Shown here in pieces: positions 19,785 to 20,816 of a stretch of 20,816 nt of DNA. This stretch comes from a virus, in IMG/VR virus record IMGVR_UViG_3300006119_000078, positions 1-20,816 of that record; one strand, 5' to 3'. The notes beneath the pieces were generated by a model. It had not been told where the DNA came from. It was given only the letters and a program-made list of their open reading frames with translations, and searched no databases. Position numbers and translations under genes: made by a program. Each line of letters starts with the position of its first letter. Positions within the stretch are counted from its first letter, which is position 1.

Positions 19785-20095
19785 AGCGAAAGACATGCGA
19801 GCACGGAACCCCGAAGGCCAACTTCTGCGCGCCCTGCATCGACGAGTATCTCGCCAATTTCCACATCCTGCCGGACCAGCACGGAGATCTCGACATGACG
19901 TGCAAGCCTCTCGCCTCGGACGATCTCCCGCCTCGCGCCGATTTCCAGCACCTCCAGTTCGCAGTGACTGATCACGCCGCAGCGGCCGCTGAGGCCCTCG
20001 GCAAGCTCCAGCAGCGCCTACTGACTGGGGAGACCCCCGAGGACATTGGCCCCGAGGTTATTCTGCTGGGCCGGCTGCTGGCCCGCCGGACCTGA
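19781..20095 (+). CDS. Small protein with Cys/His motif
   Basis: A 104-residue protein whose ATG overlaps the upstream TGA. The N-terminus has CEHGTPKANFCAPC, a likely zinc site with two further residues. The middle and end are helical (AAAAAEALGKLQQRLL). The last 78 bp lie opposite the end of the Rz gene on the other strand, a tail-to-tail overlap. Confidence 0.7.
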   Translation: MKRKTCEHGTPKANFCAPCIDEYLANFHILPDQHGDLDMTCKPLASDDLPPRADFQHLQFAVTDHAAAAAEALGKLQQRLLTGETPEDIGPEVILLGRLLARRT

Positions 20096-20593
20096 GGCAG
20101 CACGCATCTTCGCATACCAGTCCTGCCACCCTTCGGCCTTGATCACGGCCGAGGTGCAGGCGACTTCATCCAGCTTGGCCTGTCCACCGGCTCCAGCAGC
20201 ACTGGCGGGGGTTCCGGCAGCTTGGGGCACAGCGCCGGATCCGGCCGCGTCGAGACTGGCTTGGGTGTTCCGCAGGCGCTCAAGAGCATCAGCAAGCTTG
20301 CCGCGAATAGATCTTTCCTCATCATGACTGATCGCCTTCTGGTTGCCCTCAACTGCAGCCTTGTTCGCCGCGGCCCTCGCATTGACCTCGGCGATTCCCT
20401 GCTTGAGGTTGTCCACACTTTGCTGCAGCGCCTTCACCGACTGCTCGGCGTGAAGGTACTTTTTCTTGTTCATCTCGCCCCAGCCGGCCACCAGCGAGAA
20501 CATGATGGCGACCGCAAAAAGGGCGAGAAGCAGCGGCTCCTTGAAGAGGCCAGAGACGAATCTCATGCCCCCGCTAAGCAGGAGGCCAAGCAC
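20018..20593 (-). CDS. Rz: i-spanin (Rz-like)
   Basis: The protein has 191 residues from a GTG at 20593; an ATG at 20566 (start MRFVSG) is an alternative but sits only 1 nt after a G run. A membrane anchor at about residues 20-38 (PLLLALFAVAIMFSLVAGW) is followed by a helical periplasmic coiled coil with KALQQSVDNLKQGIAEVNAR. That layout, the holin-like gene upstream and a lipoprotein nested in another frame mark it as the inner-membrane half of a spanin that fuses the two membranes at lysis. The Ala/Gly-rich tail is longer than usual. Confidence 0.85.
   Translation of the reverse strand: MLGLLLSGGMRFVSGLFKEPLLLALFAVAIMFSLVAGWGEMNKKKYLHAEQSVKALQQSVDNLKQGIAEVNARAAANKAAVEGNQKAISHDEERSIRGKLADALERLRNTQASLDAAGSGAVPQAAGTPASAAGAGGQAKLDEVACTSAVIKAEGWQDWYAKMRAASGPAGQQPAQQNNLGANVLGGLPSQ
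20143..20322 (-). CDS. Rz1: o-spanin lipoprotein (Rz1), nested in Rz
   Basis: A 59-residue protein read in another frame entirely inside Rz. MRKDLFAASLLMLLSAC is a lipoprotein signal, with lipobox LSAC and the lipid-bearing Cys17. The mature part is short and proline-rich (KLPEPPPVLLEPVDRP), as in Rz1 outer-membrane spanins. AAGG precedes the start, and an ATG 3 nt upstream (20325) is equally possible. It should bind the Rz periplasmic coiled coil. Confidence 0.88.
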   Translation of the reverse strand: MRKDLFAASLLMLLSACGTPKPVSTRPDPALCPKLPEPPPVLLEPVDRPSWMKSPAPRP

Positions 20594-20596
20594 CGG

Positions 20597-20761
20597 TCAC
20601 TTCTCGGGGAAGACGGCGAGAAGGATAGCCGCGCCGAAGGCCACGTAATTCCAAGGGCTCGACAAGTTGTTCGCCACAGTCGCAGCGCCAGCCGCCGCGG
20701 CGATGATCGCCCCGATCTTGGTCGAAAGCTCCTGCGAGCGAGCGCGCATCCATTCCATCAT
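20597..20761 (-). CDS. Holin-like small membrane protein
   Basis: A 54-residue protein with two hydrophobic segments, about 16-30 (KIGAIIAAAAGAATVA) and 39-51 (YVAFGAAILLAVF), a basic N-terminus and a short tail. It ends 3 nt before Rz and overlaps the upstream gene (ATGA). Position between the probable endolysin and Rz supports a holin; a second ATG at 20758 might give a slightly shorter form. Confidence 0.75.
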   Translation of the reverse strand: MMEWMRARSQELSTKIGAIIAAAAGAATVANNLSSPWNYVAFGAAILLAVFPEK

Positions 20762-20816
20762 GCTTCGGTTCCCTTCCTATAGATGTCAGCCTCTGCGGCC
20801 CGGCGGCTCACAAGGC
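20758..20816 (-). CDS. C-terminus of a probable endolysin (cut by window edge)
   Basis: The last 18 residues of a gene entering from the right edge end in TGA overlapping the holin ATG. LVSRRAAEADIYRKG has the Arg-Arg followed by Glu pattern at the end of many phage lysozymes. With the holin and spanins downstream, an endolysin is the natural reading, but most of the gene is not visible. Confidence 0.5.
   Translation of the reverse strand, partial: LVSRRAAEADIYRKGTEA

Noticed and set aside
1-20816. Recoding of TAG to an amino acid
   Set aside because: TAG ends several plausible genes (1326, 5772, 6882, 6883, 9168, 11504) at sensible places, so only local readthrough at 8405 is considered.
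1-20816. Prophage or temperate lifestyle
   Set aside because: No integrase, excisionase, repressor or attachment site was recognised in the window, although genes outside it cannot be judged.

Overview
The window looks like part of the genome of a tailed double-stranded DNA phage. It carries a terminase pair, two tRNA genes, a PrimPol-ATPase replication protein, a RuvC-type resolvase, a Cas4/RecB-like exonuclease beside an SSB-like protein, a nested Rz/Rz1 spanin pair with a holin-like gene, and dozens of very small, tightly packed genes. The DNA is GC-rich (about 60% by eye). A DUF2312/GapR protein, a family typical of Alphaproteobacteria, suggests an alphaproteobacterial host. I cannot name the phage or the host genus. 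No integrase, repressor or attachment site was seen.

Layout. (1) 1-2311, minus strand: start of terL (cut by the left edge), terS, tRNA-Thr(TGT), an HNH endonuclease gene abutting that tRNA, a small helix-turn-helix gene and tRNA-Pro(TGG). (2) 2312-3318: about 1 kb without genes. It holds palindromes, ATACCCC repeats, two plus-strand terminator-like hairpins, an AT-rich stretch with a perfect DnaA box, and a 76-bp tandem repeat built from nested inverted repeats. This is the best replication origin candidate. (3) 3319-6885, plus strand: twelve small early-type genes. (4) 6882-13300, minus strand: a long operon of about 23 tiny genes, many overlapping as ATGA, GTGA or TAATG. A candidate promoter lies at 13339-13367. 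A gap at about 7922-8404 holds a cluster of phased CTTCCGT repeats. (5) 13424-17867, minus strand: PrimPol-ATPase, RuvC-like resolvase, a lipoprotein, a membrane protein, GapR-like protein and small genes. (6) 18024-20095, plus strand: exonuclease, SSB-like protein and two small genes. (7) 20018-20816, minus strand: lysis cassette with the tail of a probable endolysin, holin-like gene, and Rz with Rz1 nested inside.

How it fits together. The PrimPol-ATPase, resolvase, exonuclease and SSB-like protein make a replication and recombination set, with 2500-3060 as a possible origin. GapR-like protein may act on overtwisted DNA during this. The small genes on both strands are probably host-takeover functions, but almost none can be assigned. 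The most unusual items are the origin-like region, the phased CTTCCGT cluster, a hairpin that buries the ribosome binding site of the HNH gene, a hairpin-plus-Shine-Dalgarno leader that recurs in front of three genes, and a membrane-protein reading frame that continues in frame after a TAG stop.
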